Below are positions 62,590-64,000 of a stretch of DNA of 64,000 bases, piece by piece; within the stretch, counting starts at the first letter, position 1, and each line of letters opens with the position of its first letter. The position numbers were made by a program, and so were the translations under genes. The stretch comes from Odobenus rosmarus divergens (taxonomy: Eukaryota; Chordata; Mammalia; Carnivora; Odobenidae). Below the pieces are notes generated by a model, which was not told the origin of the DNA, did not search any database, and saw nothing but the letters and a program-made list of their open reading frames with translations. The DNA lies in the NCBI RefSeq assembly GCF_000321225.1, contig NW_004450267.1, positions 6,990,601-7,054,600 on the forward strand, read 5' to 3'.

Positions 62590-63618
62590 CTGGAAAGAGA
62601 AAGCGAGAAAGCATTTTGCTAAGCTTCCTCCATCAACGAGGTATTATTTTATTCAAGGATGTGTAAAGTTTTATCTGAAGTGGTTAGACAGTAACACTTA
62701 TTAGGAATCCTACTTTCCTATTTTTATAAATTATAATCTTATCATTCAGAAAAGCCATGTTTCCTTCCTTAGCATTTCAGGGTTCTCTGAGATGCGAAAA
62801 ACGAGTATCATTTTGAGTCAATAGATTTCTCTGTTACTTTGAACAGCACAGGTTCAGTTTTCTAAGCGGAGTATCTTTCTGTAAAATACAACAATAATAA
62901 TAATGTTCATGAAGGAAGAATTGTACTCTATGATAATTTCAAAAACATTTTTCTAAGAGGCAGTTTTGTCCTTTATTTTATATTTATTATCTTGGTATTA
63001 CAGAAACTCTCTAATATACACAAAAGTAGAGAGAATAGTATAATAGATCTGTGCACCCAGCAGCCAGCTTCAATAATTATCAGCATTTTGCCAATCTTAT
63101 TCCATCTATTCCTTTCCTACCTCTTGCCTTTTTTTCTGTAGTATCTTTAGCAAAATCCAGATATCATGTTATTTCACTCATAAATACTTCAGTCATTTCT
63201 AATTGACAAGGACATTTAAAAATGTATAACCACCATGCCATCTTCACATCTGACAATATTAGCCACACCTAAAATAGCATGATTCCAGACTCCACTGTAG
63301 CCCAGTAGGAGGTAGAAAGAAAAGTGAAGTAGAAGGGGGAACTGGTCAGCAACGGGAGGAGAGAAAGGGAGTCAGAAGGGTGACAAGCAGTGCCATCCCA
63401 GGCCCGTCCCTGAGGTGCCCTAACCTACGAGTAGAGGACTCAACTATCCAAAGAGCAGTCCATTCCTCCAGCGGAAATGGAGGCATCCAACACCACGGCC
63501 ACCACAAACATTGTCCAACTGACTCCTTGACCTGGCTCTGTGCTCACCAAGCACTTTCAGACAATAATAGTCAGATAGCGTTTCTCCACTGTAGATTTTT
63601 GACAAAAGAAGAGAATAT

Positions 63619-63798
63619 CTTGGGACACCTGGGTGGCTCAGTCAGTTAAGCGTCCGCCTTCAGTTCAGGTCATGATCCTGGAGGACCTGGGATGGAGCCC
63701 TGCTCAGCGGGGAGTCTGCTTCTCCCTCTCCTTCTGCCCCTCCCCCCACTCATGCTCTCTGTGTGTGCCAAATAAATAAATAATAATAATAAGTCTTT
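63619..63798 (+). mobile_element. SINEC, sense
   Basis: 'gggacacctgggtggctcagtcagttaag' through '(aaat)n(aat)n'. The perfect 13-bp duplication aagaagagaatat is at 63,606-63,618 and 63,799-63,811. Confidence 0.95.
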
Positions 63799-63941
63799 AA
63801 GAAGAGAATATGCTGATCAATAAAACAACTATTTGACAAATATTAATTGAATGCCTATTATGTAGCAGACATTCTTTTTGCATAGTAAGCAAATATTTGG
63901 TAGAACTGATAGTTCTATATCATAAATTAATAAATTACCAT

Positions 63942-64000
63942 CTTTTTTTTTTTAAAGTAATCTCTATGCCTAATGTGGGGCTCAAGCTCACAACCCTGGG
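63942..64000 (-). mobile_element. SINEC (short 'aagtaatctc' type), antisense, cut by window end
   Basis: T-run then 'aaagtaatctctatgcctaatgtggggctcaagctcacaaccc'. It continues beyond the window. Confidence 0.85.

Larger units (their letters stand above)
62590..64000 (-). other. KALRN: KALRN intron (partial, to window end)
   Basis: No further coding exon is supported. Two SINEs lie near the right edge. The rest is AT-rich DNA without a clear feature. Confidence 0.75.

Overview
The window is vertebrate nuclear DNA from a carnivoran mammal. Genes are split by large introns with GT..AG junctions, and the DNA is full of tRNA-derived Carnivora SINEs (SINEC/CAN-SINE) that carry the typical 'gggtggctcagtcggttaag' head. 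The SINE body, with a 'ctgagcagggagcccgatg' block and a 'ccacccaggcgccc' end on the antisense strand, fits arctoid non-canid carnivores (bear, seal or mustelid type) better than dog or cat. That narrower placement is inference from remembered consensus forms. No prokaryotic feature, CRISPR array, operon or functional RNA gene is visible.

Three protein-coding genes are present. The 3' end of ITGB5 (integrin beta-5) lies on the + strand at about 1-10,460: four terminal coding exons hold the end of the extracellular stalk, the transmembrane helix and the cytoplasmic tail, followed by a short 3'UTR. UMPS (uridine 5'-monophosphate synthase) is complete on the - strand at 21,910-50,378. It has six coding exons totalling 1,443 nt, which gives a 480-residue protein; all phases join and the length equals the human enzyme. 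The 3' end of KALRN (kalirin) lies on the - strand at 58,221-62,589: three coding exons hold the C-terminal Ser/Thr kinase domain of the long isoform, followed by a long 3'UTR. The order KALRN-UMPS-ITGB5, with KALRN and UMPS in tandem and UMPS tail-to-tail with ITGB5, matches human 3q21.

Region by region: 1-10.5 kb is ITGB5 exons and introns. 10.5-21.7 kb is the convergent intergenic gap, half filled by a decayed antisense L1. 21.7-50.4 kb is UMPS, whose intron 5 (about 13.9 kb) is a nest of L1 copies, a near-complete Tigger1 DNA transposon and many SINEs, and whose intron 1 holds sense-strand L1 copies. 50.1-50.65 kb is the GC-rich UMPS promoter. 50.6-58.2 kb is almost free of repeats and probably holds the KALRN 3'UTR plus a short intergenic gap. 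58.2-64 kb holds KALRN exons and introns.

The genes are functionally unrelated: a cell-adhesion receptor, a pyrimidine-synthesis enzyme and a Rho-GEF kinase. I see no new multi-gene system. The most notable unlisted structures are a decayed copy of the catalytic end of UMPS exon 3 inside intron 3 (about 38,885-39,015), a 35-nt U2 snRNA 5' fragment with a clear target-site duplication (22,676-22,742), and a four-layer transposon nest (24.5-27.6 kb).
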